From DATAYA01 sp963754235 (lineage in GTDB: Bacteria; Pseudomonadota; Alphaproteobacteria; Acetobacterales; Acetobacteraceae), in contig CAVWFK010000017.1 of the NCBI GenBank assembly GCA_963754235.1, positions 24,513-88,512 of the forward strand: a DNA stretch of 64,000 bases. The letters run 5' to 3'. The stretch's first letter is position 1. The number at the start of each line of letters is the position of its first letter. Both the position numbers and the translations under genes were made by a program. Below the pieces are notes generated by a model. It was given only the letters and a program-made list of their open reading frames with translations. It was not told the origin of the DNA and ran no database searches. This document shows positions 37,037-48,060 of the stretch, one piece after another.

Positions 37037-39547
37037 ATGAGCGCCCCGCCGCGCCGTCCGCCACCCCCGCCGCGCCGCCGCCGCCGCTGGGGGCGCGCGC
37101 TGCTGATCGTCCTGCTGGTGGTGATTTTTCTGCCGCTCATCGGCGGCGCGATCCTGTACGCGAGCTTCGATCCCAATACGCTGAAGCCCCGCATCGCGGC
37201 GGCGGTAGAGCGCGCGACCGGGAGGACGGTGACTCTCGCCGGCCCGATCTCGTGGCAGCTCGCCCCGGTACCGATGCTCGCCGCCGACCGCGTCTCGCTG
37301 GCCAATCCGCCGGGCGCCTCGCGCGCGCAGATGCTGACCGTTCGACGGGTCGAAATCCGGGCGGCGTGGCTGCCGCTGCTCTCGGGGCAGGTGCAGATCA
37401 CCGGACTGCGCCTGATCCGGCCGGACCTGCTGCTGGAGCGCACGGCGCAGGGCGTTCCGAACTGGGTTTTTTCGCCGCCGGCTTCCGGCAAGCCGAGCGC
37501 TGTGCCGGCGCTGCCGGCGAGCGCTCACGCCTCACGGGTCGACTTGCGGGGGATCAGCGTTCTCGACGGCGTCATCGGCTGGCGGGATAAGGCGGGATCG
37601 ACCGTCACCGCCGCGGTCCCGGAGCTGCAGGCGCGCGCGAGCGGACCCGATGGCGGCCGCGTGGCCGGATCGGGTCTTGCCATCGCCTCCGACGTGCCGG
37701 TGCGGATTTCGCTTGAGGCAGGGCCGGCTCGCCCCGGGTCTGGTGGAGCTGGGTCTGGTGGAGCGGGCTGGCCGGCGGTGGTGACAGTGGCGGCCCTCGG
37801 CGCCGACCTGCGGGCGGCGGCGACGCTGCCGGGACCGTACCGGGTTGCCGGCGGCCATGTGGACCTCACCGCCACGGCGTCCGATCTCGCGACCATGGCG
37901 CCGCTCGCCGAATTGCCGCCGCTGCGCGACGTGCGGGCGCAGGCGCAACTCGCGCTCGGCGGCAGCGGCAGGCCCACGCTGACCGGACTGCGCGTGCAGG
38001 CGGGGGCATCGGATCTGTCGGCGATCGTGCCCGGATTGCGGCTGACGAGCCTCGACGCCGCCGCACGCTCCGCGACCGGCCCGGTCGAGCTGGTCGCGCA
38101 TGGCAGCTTCGGCCGCACGCCGCTTTCGCTGCAAGGCAGTGCCGGGCCATTGCCGGCGCTGCTGCCGGGCGCACTTGCGCCCGCATCGGTCAATTTCGCC
38201 GGATCAGCCGGTCCGGCGACACTGGCGCTCAAGGGCAGCATCGCTTCACCGCGCGCCCTGAGCGGAAAAGACCTCGCCCTTGCTGTGCAAGTACCTGATC
38301 TCGCGGCTTTCCCCGCGCCCGGCGGCCCGTCCTTGCCGGCGCTGAAGAAGGTGTCGCTGCGGACCTGGATCGGGGATGCGCCCGGTGGCGTGGCGCTGCA
38401 TGATCTGGTGCTGACCGCACCGGCGGGCGATCTCGAAGGCAACGCCACGCTCGGCCGCGCCGACGGCCGGCCGGTGCTGCGCGCGACGCTGACCTCCAGC
38501 AGGCTCGATCTCGACGCGCTGCGTCGCCTGTTGGGGACCGGGACGCCGGCCGCCCCCGCCACGGCCGCCGCCCCCGCCCCACCGCCGGCGGCCCAGGCTG
38601 CCGCCAAGCCGGCCGCCCCGCCTGCCGCCAAGCCGGCCACGGCCCGGCCCCTGATCTCCGAGCGTCCGCTGAACCTGGCGCTGCTGCGCGCCGCCGATGC
38701 CGACTTGCACCTGACGATTGCCGTCCTGCACACGGGCGGCGCCGACTGGCGCGATGTCTCGGGCCACCTGCTCGACGTCGGCGGCAATCTGGCGCTGGCA
38801 CCCTTCGCCGCGTTGCTCCCCGGCGGCGCGGTGGACGGAACCTTCAGTCTCGACGCGACCAAGGCCGCGCCGCCGGTTGCGCTCACGCTGCACGCGCCGG
38901 CGCTGGCGATCGGTCCGACCTTGGACGCCTTCGGGCTGGCGCCGGCGATCACCGGCGATGCCCAGCTCGATCTCGATCTGCACGGCAGCGGCGTTTCGCT
39001 GCACGCGATCGCGGCCGGACTTGGTGGACATCTTGGCTTCGCCCTCGTTGACGGCGATATCGCCAACTCGCTGCTGGAAGCGGCGCTGGGCGACGTGTTG
39101 CGCACCGCCAAGCTGTCGCTCGGGGCCGGCGAGGGCCGCACCCGGCTCCGCTGCGTGGCTCTGCGGCTCAGCGCCGACGGCGGCCGGGCCGTGGTGCGTG
39201 CGCTCGCGGTCGACACCAGCCGGGTCGCAATCACCGGCACCGGCAGCATTGACCTCAGAGCCGAAACATTCGACCTGCAATTGCAGCCGAGGCTGCGGCT
39301 GGGGAAGCTCGATGCGGCGACGCCGCTCGACATCACCGGCCTCTGGCGCGCGCCCAAGGTGAGCGAGCAGCGCGGCGCCGACGGACGGGTTGCGGTGGTG
39401 ATCGGCGCCCCCGACCACGGGGATTCCTGCACCCCGGCGCTCTCGGTCGCGCGTGGCGGCCAGCCGGGGCCGATGCCGGCGCCGCGCGCCCCTGAGCACG
39501 GGATTCAGCCGGGCGACATTCTGCGCCTGCTGCGCCATCACGGCTGA
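37037..39547 (+). CDS. AsmA family protein
   Basis: An 836-residue envelope protein. A basic N-terminus (PPRRPPPPPRRRRRWGR) precedes one transmembrane helix ALLIVLLVVIFLPLIGGAIL. The AsmA N-domain follows: RATGRTVTLAGPISWQLAP then VSLANPPGASRAQM. A long periplasmic beta-rich region runs to GTGSIDLRAETFDLQLQPR near the C-terminus. AsmA-like proteins are linked to phospholipid transport and outer-membrane assembly. A Pro/Ala-rich linker divides it at about residues 510-545. It is followed four bases later by the ATP12 gene. Confidence 0.88.
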   Translation: MSAPPRRPPPPPRRRRRWGRALLIVLLVVIFLPLIGGAILYASFDPNTLKPRIAAAVERATGRTVTLAGPISWQLAPVPMLAADRVSLANPPGASRAQMLTVRRVEIRAAWLPLLSGQVQITGLRLIRPDLLLERTAQGVPNWVFSPPASGKPSAVPALPASAHASRVDLRGISVLDGVIGWRDKAGSTVTAAVPELQARASGPDGGRVAGSGLAIASDVPVRISLEAGPARPGSGGAGSGGAGWPAVVTVAALGADLRAAATLPGPYRVAGGHVDLTATASDLATMAPLAELPPLRDVRAQAQLALGGSGRPTLTGLRVQAGASDLSAIVPGLRLTSLDAAARSATGPVELVAHGSFGRTPLSLQGSAGPLPALLPGALAPASVNFAGSAGPATLALKGSIASPRALSGKDLALAVQVPDLAAFPAPGGPSLPALKKVSLRTWIGDAPGGVALHDLVLTAPAGDLEGNATLGRADGRPVLRATLTSSRLDLDALRRLLGTGTPAAPATAAAPAPPPAAQAAAKPAAPPAAKPATARPLISERPLNLALLRAADADLHLTIAVLHTGGADWRDVSGHLLDVGGNLALAPFAALLPGGAVDGTFSLDATKAAPPVALTLHAPALAIGPTLDAFGLAPAITGDAQLDLDLHGSGVSLHAIAAGLGGHLGFALVDGDIANSLLEAALGDVLRTAKLSLGAGEGRTRLRCVALRLSADGGRAVVRALAVDTSRVAITGTGSIDLRAETFDLQLQPRLRLGKLDAATPLDITGLWRAPKVSEQRGADGRVAVVIGAPDHGDSCTPALSVARGGQPGPMPAPRAPEHGIQPGDILRLLRHHG

Positions 39548-39550
39548 ATC

Positions 39551-40258
39551 ATGCGGCGCTTCTGGCAAAGCGCGCACGTCGAGCGGGACCCCGACGGGTT
39601 TCGCGTGCTGCTCGACGGCAGGCCGATGCGCCTGCCCGGCGGTGCGCCGCTCTCCGTCGATCGGCCGGCGCTCGCCGAGGCGCTTGCGGCCGAGTGGCAG
39701 CAAGCCGGCGGCGAGCAGGGCGGCGAGATGGGCTTCGACGATGTGCCGCTCACGCGCCTCGCCGGCACCGCGCAGGAGCGGATCGCCGCCGACCCTGCTT
39801 GTTGCATCGCGGCACTCGCGCGCTGGGGCGAGAGCGATTTGCTGTGCTACCGAGCCGACGGGCCGCGGGCGTTGGTCGAGCGGCAGGATCATGCCTGGCA
39901 GCCGTGGCTCGACTGGGCCAGGACCGCACTTGGCGCGACACTCCGCGTCACCACCGGAATTGTCTATGTACCGCAGGACCCGGAGGCGCTGGCGGCGCTG
40001 CGGCGGGCGCTGGCCGGGCACGATCCGCTGGCGCTGGCCGCACTTGGCGTCGCGGTGCCGGCGCTGGGCAGCCTGGTGCTGGGGCTGGCGCTCGCGCGGT
40101 TTCGGCTTTCGGTGCCCGAAGCGATGGCGCTCGCGACGCTCGATGAGACGTTCCAGGAGGAGCTGTGGGGCAGTGACGCCGAAGCGCTGGCGCGGCGTGC
40201 CGCGGTCGCGGCCGATGTGGCGAGTGCGGCGCGGCTGCTGGAGCTTGCCCGGCGATGA
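39551..40258 (+). CDS. ATP12-type F1-ATPase assembly chaperone
   Basis: A 235-residue protein with the ATP12 family features: RFWQSAHVERDPDGFRVLLD, GRPMRLPGGAPLSV near the N-terminus, then SDLLCYRADGPRALVERQDH and AMALATLDETFQEELWGSD. ATP12 binds the free alpha subunit of F1-ATPase during assembly; this function is known for mitochondria and inferred for alphaproteobacteria. Its stop overlaps the acylphosphatase start by four bases. Confidence 0.88.
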   Translation: MRRFWQSAHVERDPDGFRVLLDGRPMRLPGGAPLSVDRPALAEALAAEWQQAGGEQGGEMGFDDVPLTRLAGTAQERIAADPACCIAALARWGESDLLCYRADGPRALVERQDHAWQPWLDWARTALGATLRVTTGIVYVPQDPEALAALRRALAGHDPLALAALGVAVPALGSLVLGLALARFRLSVPEAMALATLDETFQEELWGSDAEALARRAAVAADVASAARLLELARR

Positions 40259-40530
40259 GGGCCAAGCGGCTGGTGATCCGCGGCCGCGTGCAGGGTGTGG
40301 GCTATCGTGCCTGGCTGGTCGCCGAGGCCGAGCGGCTCGGGCTTGCCGGCTATGTACGCAACCGCCCGGACGGGTCGGTGGAGACGCTGCTCTACGGCGA
40401 GGTGGACGCGGTGGAGGAGTTGCAGCGCGCCTGCCGCCGTGGCCCGCGCCTCGCGACGGTCGCAGGCATTGAGGAGGAGCTGGCGGACCCGCCGCCGGAG
40501 CCTGGCTTTCGCAAGCTCCCGAGCGTATGA
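40255..40530 (+). CDS. acyP: acylphosphatase
   Basis: A 91-residue enzyme hydrolysing acyl phosphates. It carries the two catalytic positions: Arg in IRGRVQGVGYRAWL and Asn in LAGYVRNRPDGSVE. It is small, cytosolic, and matches the family length. Translationally coupled to the upstream ATP12 gene (ATGA overlap). Confidence 0.93.
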   Translation: MRAKRLVIRGRVQGVGYRAWLVAEAERLGLAGYVRNRPDGSVETLLYGEVDAVEELQRACRRGPRLATVAGIEEELADPPPEPGFRKLPSV

Positions 40531-40540
40531 AGATGGGCGC

Positions 40541-41167
40541 ATGAGGCTCGTCGTGCGAATGGGAGAACTGGCGGCGGTCGCCGGCCTGCGGCGCTTCAGC
40601 GAGCAGCCGCGCTTTCGGCCGCTGGCCCGCATCGGCCCGGTACAAGTGCGGTCCTACCAGCCGCGACTGGCGGCCGAAGTGGCACTGCCGGGCGAAGAGA
40701 TCGCGGCACGAAAACGGGGGTTCCGGCTGCTTGCCGCCTACACCTACGGCGCCAATCGCGGCCGGGCGCGGATCGCGATGGCGGCGCCGGTCGCGGAGGC
40801 CCCTGATCTTCCGCCGCGGGCCGAGCGCATGGGGATGATGACGCAGGCCTGGAATGAGGCCGACGCGTGGCGCATCCGCTTCTTCATGCCGGCGCGCGCC
40901 ACGCGCGAGAGCCTGCCGGAGCCGAACGACCCGGCAGTGCGGATCATCACCGTGCCGGCGCAGACGGTCGCGGTGCTGCGCTTCTCCGGCCCGCCGACAC
41001 CGGCCGCAGTGGCGGCGGCGCGGACGGCGCTGCTGGCGGCACTCGCCGGCGGCGCCTGGGCGCCGGTCGGAACCTCGGCGGCATGGTTCTACGACCCGCC
41101 CTGGACGATTCCCCGGCGGCGCCGCAACGAGGTCGCGGTGGTCGTGGAACGGCGCGGCGGCGGCTGA
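40541..41167 (+). CDS. SOUL family heme-binding protein
   Basis: A 208-residue protein with the SOUL pattern: ARIGPVQVRSYQPRLAAEVA, FRLLAAYTYGANRGRARIAM, AAPVAEAP, WRIRFFMPARATRESLPEPN and FSGPPTPAAVAAARTALLAA. The family binds haem or similar tetrapyrroles loosely; the role in bacteria is not settled. It starts at ATG 40541, ten bases after acyP, and ends directly against the convergent lipB stop. Confidence 0.85.
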   Translation: MRLVVRMGELAAVAGLRRFSEQPRFRPLARIGPVQVRSYQPRLAAEVALPGEEIAARKRGFRLLAAYTYGANRGRARIAMAAPVAEAPDLPPRAERMGMMTQAWNEADAWRIRFFMPARATRESLPEPNDPAVRIITVPAQTVAVLRFSGPPTPAAVAAARTALLAALAGGAWAPVGTSAAWFYDPPWTIPRRRRNEVAVVVERRGGG

Positions 41168-41854
41168 CTATCCAAACACGCGATCCCACGTCGCGCGCAA
41201 GGCGGCATCGGCGTCGGCCATCGTCGCCGGAATGCCGAGCGCGCGCAGGCTGGTGACGCCGTGCTCGCGGATGCCGCAGGGCACGATGCCGCTGAAATGG
41301 GAACGCTCGGGATCGACATTGAGCGCGATCCCGTGCCAGCTCACCCAGCGCGTCACCCGCACGCCGATGGCGGCGATCTTGGCCTCGGCGCCGGTCGCGG
41401 GGTCGGCAATCCAGATGCCCACACGTCCGGCGCGGCGCTCGCCGCGGACATCGAGGCGGGCGAGGGCGAGGATCAGCCATTCCTCCAGCCCCGTCACGAA
41501 TTGGCGGACGTCGCGCGCCGGCACGATGCCGTGCGGGCGCGCGAGGTCCAGCAGGACATAGGCCACGCGCTGGCCCGGGCCGTGATAGGTCCACTGCCCG
41601 CCGCGGCCGGCGGCGAAGGTGGGGAAATGGTGCGGGTTGAACAGCTCCTCGGGCCGGGCGGAGGTGCCGGCGGTGTAGAGCGGTGGGTGCTCGACCAGCC
41701 AGACGCATTCGCCCGCGGCGCCGGCGCGGATCGCGGCGACGCGTTCGGCCATCGTGACGAGCGCGTCGGGATAGGGGGTCGGGCCGGGGTCGACCCGCCA
41801 TTCCGGCGGGGTGGTGGGCGGCGCCGGGATGCTGATTGCTGCCGCTTCGGCCAT
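41168..41854 (-). CDS. lipB: octanoyltransferase
   Basis: A 228-residue enzyme that transfers octanoyl groups from acyl carrier protein to lipoyl domains. Conserved motifs: WLVEHPPLYTAGTSARPEEL, GRGGQWTYHGPGQRVAYVLL, Lys in GAEAKIAAIGVRVTRWVSWH, and the catalytic Cys in FSGIVPCGIREHGVTSL. It is divergent from tRNA-Leu; no lipA is adjacent. Confidence 0.94.
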   Translation of the reverse strand: MAEAAAISIPAPPTTPPEWRVDPGPTPYPDALVTMAERVAAIRAGAAGECVWLVEHPPLYTAGTSARPEELFNPHHFPTFAAGRGGQWTYHGPGQRVAYVLLDLARPHGIVPARDVRQFVTGLEEWLILALARLDVRGERRAGRVGIWIADPATGAEAKIAAIGVRVTRWVSWHGIALNVDPERSHFSGIVPCGIREHGVTSLRALGIPATMADADAALRATWDRVFG

Positions 41855-41902
41855 CGGCTATATGCGCCCCCGCGGCGCGTCTGCGGCAAGCGCCGCCGAG
41901 AT

Positions 41903-41988
41903 GCGGTCGTGGCGGAATGGTAGACGCGCAAGCTTGAGGTGCTTGTAGGGGAAACCCTGTGGAAGTTCGAGTCTTCTCGACCGCACCA
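41903..41988 (+). tRNA. tRNA-Leu (anticodon GAG)
   Basis: An 86-nt class II tRNA including CCA. The acceptor stem pairs GCGGTCG with CGACCGC. The anticodon loop TTGAGGT within an AAGC/GCTT stem gives GAG, reading CUC. The long variable arm TGTAGGGGAAACCCTGTG and T arm GAAGTTCGAGTCTTC are normal. A degenerate copy of its 3' end occurs 500 bases downstream. Confidence 0.95.
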
Positions 41989-42085
41989 TTGTTCCCGCAC
42001 ATGCCGACATGACGGAGGGCTCTCCACCTGGGACAAGTCCGGCCCCTGTGCTAGAATGCCTCATCGCCATATGCGCCCGTGATCC

Positions 42086-42484
42086 ATGGAACCGGCAGAC
42101 CTGCCTACATTCGAGCGTGCTCCATTGGACGAAGTGGCATGGCTGCACGTGTGGCAACGCCTGGGCACATTGTCACAACTGCTGGCCGGCTGGAACGGCG
42201 GCAGCGCGCCAGCACTCGATACGCACACGATGCAGTTTGCCGCCAGGGAGCTTGCTGGGTTGGCACGCGCTGGCTTCGCCGCCCCGGTGATCAACCCTTC
42301 TGCCGACGGTGCGATCTATGCCCACTGGCATGCTCGGGGGCTGGACATAGAAATCGTGTTCGAGGCGCCTTGCCACGTCCTCGTGTCTATCGAAGATGCC
42401 CGAGGGGAGATTCCCGTTTTCGAGGGCGAAGACACTCAACTGCAAAAGACGATGGAGGCACTCGAATTATTCGCGAACAGGTAG
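42086..42484 (+). CDS. hypothetical protein downstream of tRNA-Leu
   Basis: A 132-residue protein beginning MEPADLPTFERAPLDEVAWL, containing LLAGWNGGSAPALDTHTM and DGAIYAHWHARGLDIEIVFE. The GWNG and YAHW-like pattern is seen in small phage- or plasmid-borne proteins of unknown role, but no family is confidently recognised. The context (between tRNA-Leu and a degenerate copy of its 3' end) points to acquired DNA. No Shine-Dalgarno is obvious. Confidence 0.5.
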   Translation: MEPADLPTFERAPLDEVAWLHVWQRLGTLSQLLAGWNGGSAPALDTHTMQFAARELAGLARAGFAAPVINPSADGAIYAHWHARGLDIEIVFEAPCHVLVSIEDARGEIPVFEGEDTQLQKTMEALELFANR

Positions 42485-42487
42485 CGC

Positions 42488-42513
42488 GGCGGTTCGAGTC
42501 CTCTCTCCGGCAA
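42488..42513. repeat. degenerate copy of the tRNA-Leu 3' end (att-like)
   Basis: The stretch contains GGTTCGAGTCCTCTCTCCGG. Over a 28-base alignment with the tRNA 3' end (GTTCGAGTCTTCTCGACCGC within it), 19 positions match, including an unbroken GTTCGAGTC. It may mark the far end of a small integrated element, or simply be a piece of another tRNA. Confidence 0.4.
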
Positions 42514-42573
42514 GCTGGAGAGCCGCTGACTTTCGGGTGCCCGGACGATCAGCCCGGTTGGGCGATCGCAAGG

Positions 42574-42741
42574 GTGAACGCGGGCCGGCTTCGGAGTCTT
42601 GGCCTTCGTCTCGAGCGGGATGACAGGCCGTATCACGTTCTTGTCCTGGGCCTCGCCGAGCTGGGGGGCGCTGCCCGACGGAGGGTGCAGCGCGAAATCG
42701 CCAAGGCGGCAGAGTATGTGGTCCTGCCGCGCACGATATGA
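42574..42741 (+). CDS. possible small gene or remnant before maeB
   Basis: From a GTG the frame reads VNAGRLRSLGLRLERDDRPY, HVLVLGLAELGGAARRR and VQREIAKAAEYVVLPRTI. The DDRPYHV- and KAA-type endings resemble short phage-region proteins, and the same frame is open upstream without a proper start, suggesting a truncated gene. Confidence is low. Confidence 0.35.
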   Translation: MNAGRLRSLGLRLERDDRPYHVLVLGLAELGGAARRRVQREIAKAAEYVVLPRTI

Positions 42742-42843
42742 AACATGGCAAGGGTTGCTTCGCCCCGGTTCCCCCTGCATTCCGTCCTGCTTGCAACAAT
42801 GAGCCGCGGCGCCAATCCTACCGCCGGCTGACAGGAGGGCGGG

Positions 42844-45117
<2,274 letters not shown>

Positions 45118-45128
45118 TCTTCTAGCGC

Positions 45129-45617
45129 GTGATCTTCATCGCCCTCGGTCTGGCCTGCCTGCTGCTGCTGCTCGGCGCGGCGGAGGGGTTCTCGCGCGCG
45201 CGGGTCGCCACCATCAAGTCGCTGCTCGCCTGGATTGCGGCGCTGGGCGGGCTGACGATGGGGACGCTGCTGCTGCTGACCGGGCGCGGCGCCGGGGCGC
45301 TCGGCGCGCTGGTGCTGTTCGGGCCGCTGGCCTGGAGCTGGTGGCACGAGGACAAGGTGGCGCCTCGGACGCAAACGAGGGCGGGGGCGCAGCCGGGGGC
45401 GCGGGCCGGTGCTCGACCGAGCGAGCGTGCGCCGCCTCCCGGGCCGATGACGCGCGAGGAGGCGTGGGCGGTTCTCGGTCTGGAGCCCGGCGCGCCGGAG
45501 GCGGAGATCAGGGCCGCCTATCTGCGGCTGATGCAGGCGGCGCACCCGGACAAGGGCGGCTCGGCGTGGCTGGCGGCGCGGATCAACCAGGCGCGGGACC
45601 TGCTGCTGCGGCGGTGA
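45129..45617 (+). CDS. membrane-anchored J-domain protein
   Basis: A 162-residue protein: one or two N-terminal hydrophobic helices (IFIALGLACLLLLLGAA; WIAALGGLTMGTLLLLTG), a Pro/Ala/Arg linker, then a J domain with TREEAWAVLGLEPGAPEAEI and the HPD motif in LMQAAHPDKGGSAWLAARIN. The J domain recruits an Hsp70 to the membrane; this short TIM14-like layout is common in alphaproteobacteria. The start is GTG at 45129, 12 bases after maeB. Confidence 0.85.
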   Translation: MIFIALGLACLLLLLGAAEGFSRARVATIKSLLAWIAALGGLTMGTLLLLTGRGAGALGALVLFGPLAWSWWHEDKVAPRTQTRAGAQPGARAGARPSERAPPPGPMTREEAWAVLGLEPGAPEAEIRAAYLRLMQAAHPDKGGSAWLAARINQARDLLLRR

Positions 45618-45648
45618 GGGGTTGACGCAACCAGCGAGCCAAGGCACT

Positions 45649-45665
45649 GTATCAACAGTTGATAC
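45649..45665. promoter_or_regulatory. perfect palindrome, likely MazE/MazEF operator
   Basis: GTATCAACAGTTGATAC is an 8-1-8 perfect inverted repeat eleven bases before the mazE start. TTGACG at 45622-45627 could be the -35 element of a promoter overlapping the palindrome. Toxin-antitoxin operons of this type repress themselves through such sites. Confidence 0.65.
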
Positions 45666-45675
45666 GCAGGCCGCC

Positions 45676-45918
45676 ATGCAGGTGATGGTTAGGAAATGGG
45701 GCAACAGTGCGTCGGTGCGCATCCCCGTTTCGGTGATGGAGTCGGCGCATTTGCGCCTCGACCAGCCGGTCGATGTTCGGGCCGAGGACGGGCGTGTGAT
45801 CATCGAGCCGATCCGGACGGTGCAGCACGACCTTGACGTGCTGGTGGCCGGGATTACCGACGAAAACCGCCACGAGGCGGTCGAGACGGGTCCGCCGGTC
45901 GGCCGCGAGACCTGGTAA
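45676..45918 (+). CDS. mazE: MazE-like antitoxin (AbrB fold)
   Basis: An 80-residue protein with the swapped-hairpin DNA-binding motif: MVRKWGNSASVRIPVSVMES then LDQPVDVRAEDGRVIIEPI. The C-terminal acidic tail (VAGITDENRHEAVETGP) should bind and block the toxin. The ATG at 45676 is chosen as the family start. An upstream in-frame start would put the operator palindrome inside the coding region. The next gene begins directly after the stop. Confidence 0.9.
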   Translation: MQVMVRKWGNSASVRIPVSVMESAHLRLDQPVDVRAEDGRVIIEPIRTVQHDLDVLVAGITDENRHEAVETGPPVGRETW

Positions 45919-46251
45919 GTGCCGCCGGGCTATGTACCGGATGCGGGCGATGTGGTCTGGCTGCAATTCGATCCGCAGGCAGGACACGAGCAGGCGGGGC
46001 ACGGACCCGCAGTGGTGCTCAGCCCATCGGCCTTCAACGGCCGCGCGGGAATGATCGTCTGCTGCCCGACCACGACCCGGATCAAGGGCTATCCGTTCGA
46101 GGTGCCGATCGCCGGACGACCGCTGAGCGTGGTGCTGGCCGATCAGGTGAAGAGCCAGGACTGGCGGGCGCGGCGAGCCGTGCGCAAGGGACGGGTCAGC
46201 GCGGCCGAACTCGCCGAGGTGCGCGCGAAGCTGCGCGCGCTGATCGGCTGA
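45919..46251 (+). CDS. mazF: MazF-like mRNA interferase
   Basis: A 110-residue toxin with DVVWLQFDPQAGHEQAGHG near the N-terminus, then VLSPSAFNGRAGMIVCCPTT and LADQVKSQDWRARRAV, all typical of the MazF/PemK fold. The conserved Arg/Thr catalytic region is present. The GTG start abuts the mazE stop, so the pair is co-translated. MazF cuts single-stranded RNA at short motifs; the specificity here is unknown. Confidence 0.92.
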   Translation: MPPGYVPDAGDVVWLQFDPQAGHEQAGHGPAVVLSPSAFNGRAGMIVCCPTTTRIKGYPFEVPIAGRPLSVVLADQVKSQDWRARRAVRKGRVSAAELAEVRAKLRALIG

Positions 46252-46260
46252 GGGCCGCGA

Positions 46261-46926
46261 TCAGGCCGCCAGTTCGGCGAGGCTGTCGAACAGCGGCTTG
46301 CCGTCGGTTCCGCCCATCAGCGGATCGACCAGATCCTCGGGGTGCGGCATCAGGCCGAGCACGCGCAGATCGGGGCTGAGCACGCCCGCGATCGCACGGG
46401 CGCTGCCGTTCGGGTTGTCGCCGTCGTAGCGGAAGGCGACCAGGCCCTCGCCCTCCAGCCGGTCGAGCGTCGCGTCGTCGGCGAAGTAGTTGCCGTCGCC
46501 GTGGGCCATCGGCGCTCGGAAGGTCGCACCACGCTGCCAATGTCGGGTGAAGACGGTATCGGCGCGCTCGACGCGCAGGCGGCAATCGCGGGAGAGGAAG
46601 CGCAGGCCGGCGTTGCGCAGGAGCGCGCCGGGCAGCATCCCGGCCTCGGTGAGGATCTGAAAGCCGTTGCAGACGCCGAGCACATAGCCGCCGCGGACGG
46701 CGTGCTCGCGGATCGCGCGCATCACCGGCGACTGCGCGGCCATCGCACCGCAGCGGAGATAGTCGCCGTAGCTGAACCCGCCGGGGATGACGACGAGGTC
46801 AAGGCCAGAGAGATCGGTCTCGCGGTGCCAGATCACGCGCGGGCGGGGGCCGGTGCTGCGTTCGAGCGCGATCAGCATGTCGCGCTCGCGATTGATGCCG
46901 GGGAAGGTGACGATTGCGGCTTTCAC
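46261..46926 (-). CDS. purQ: phosphoribosylformylglycinamidine synthase, glutaminase subunit
   Basis: A 221-residue class I glutamine amidotransferase that supplies ammonia for the FGAM step of purine synthesis together with PurL and PurS. The nucleophile Cys is in GGYVLGVCNGFQILTEAG; the His/Glu pair is in LGLMPHPEDLVDP; and the N-terminus is KAAIVTFPGINRERDM. It should be next to purS, but a restriction-modification system now lies between. Confidence 0.94.
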   Translation of the reverse strand: MKAAIVTFPGINRERDMLIALERSTGPRPRVIWHRETDLSGLDLVVIPGGFSYGDYLRCGAMAAQSPVMRAIREHAVRGGYVLGVCNGFQILTEAGMLPGALLRNAGLRFLSRDCRLRVERADTVFTRHWQRGATFRAPMAHGDGNYFADDATLDRLEGEGLVAFRYDGDNPNGSARAIAGVLSPDLRVLGLMPHPEDLVDPLMGGTDGKPLFDSLAELAA

Positions 46927-46980
46927 GGGCGGGGTCCGGGGAAGGTATCGGAGAATTATAGCTATGGTTTCGCCGGATAT

Positions 46981-47592
46981 CTACGGAGCGACCCCCATAA
47001 GAACCAGGGGAACGGCCGGAACGCCCCGACCCTCCCGGATCAGGTTGTAAAGTTCGGCCTCGTAATAGGCGACCCCGGAAGACATGTGCTGTTGAAGAGC
47101 CTTCATGGGCAGAACCTCCACGCCCACATCGATCAAATCGCCCACGAAGAACGCCATGTGCTTGACGAAGAGGTCGGAGGCCACGAAGGCGTACTTACCG
47201 AATTGCACCTCGACCGCGACCCGCTCCTTGACGAAGTCTGTCTGATTCCATGAGCGGAAGGGAGTGATGCCGGCCGCGCGCATTTCCTCACGTTGGCGAT
47301 CCGGCGGCATATGCATCGTTCTGCGAATCAACCTTGCGTCGTGCGTAACCCAGTAGTCTGTCCTTCGCTCGCTCCAGCCAAGCGCCTTAAACGCATCAAA
47401 CACTTTCTTGTTCATCGCGCGAGGGGAGAAGAAAACCGCACCCTGCGACCGAGTCTCTCGCGACACCTTCGTTCGGCACGCCAGAGCGTCTGTACCGGCG
47501 ATGACCGCTTCGATTTCGGCCAACATTGTCGGCTCGTGAATCCGAAGGAACTCCTCTCCGTTGAGATGCGAGTAACGGGCCGCAATGATCAC
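46981..47592 (-). CDS. BstYI/BglII-family type II restriction endonuclease
   Basis: A 203-residue endonuclease. From memory it matches BstYI (R^GATCY) along its length. The N-terminal ARYSHLNGEEFLRIHEPTM, middle SWNQTDFVKERVAVEVQFGK, then ASDLFVKHMAFFVGDLIDVG and YYEAELYNLIREGRGVPAVP are all family blocks. Catalytic residues D119, E128 and Q130 are present at the same numbering I recall for BstYI. The frame has no lesion. The ATG overlaps the methyltransferase stop (ATGA), so the endonuclease is translated from the same message. RGATCY specificity is inferred from homology. Confidence 0.88.
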   Translation of the reverse strand: MIIAARYSHLNGEEFLRIHEPTMLAEIEAVIAGTDALACRTKVSRETRSQGAVFFSPRAMNKKVFDAFKALGWSERRTDYWVTHDARLIRRTMHMPPDRQREEMRAAGITPFRSWNQTDFVKERVAVEVQFGKYAFVASDLFVKHMAFFVGDLIDVGVEVLPMKALQQHMSSGVAYYEAELYNLIREGRGVPAVPLVLMGVAP

Positions 47593-48060
47593 CTGTGGCC
47601 GCCATACGGCAGTCCAGGGTCATATACCGGTCGCCCCATTGGCCGCGTCCGGAGAGTACCTTCCCGCAGCGCATTGACCCGGTCCCACGCGACCTCAACG
47701 TATTTTGGTATGATGTCACAGCCGTAGCCCGCGCGATCGTGCTTGAGTGCCGCGACGACTGTTGACCCGACGCCCATGAACGGGTCGAAGACGGCATCGC
47801 CCCGCTCGGTCAAGGCGAGTACCAGTCGCTCTACGAGTTCGACAGGAAACTGACAGGGATGCTCCGTCTTCTCGACATGATTGTTTTTGACGTTTGGGAT
47901 CATCCAAACATCTCCGGGGTTTTTCCCGAGCGGGTTGCAGGAGAGTTGGCCGGCCTTGGGACCCTTAAAGTACTTCTTTCCGGGATACTTGGAGGCCACC
48001 CGAATAGCGTCGAGATTGAAAACATAATCGTCACTGCGGGTAAACCAGAGCAAGGTCTCA

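Noticed and set aside
37525..39432. long Ser/Ala-rich frame antisense to the AsmA gene
   Set aside because: Composition mirrors the sense codons; no start signal or domain.
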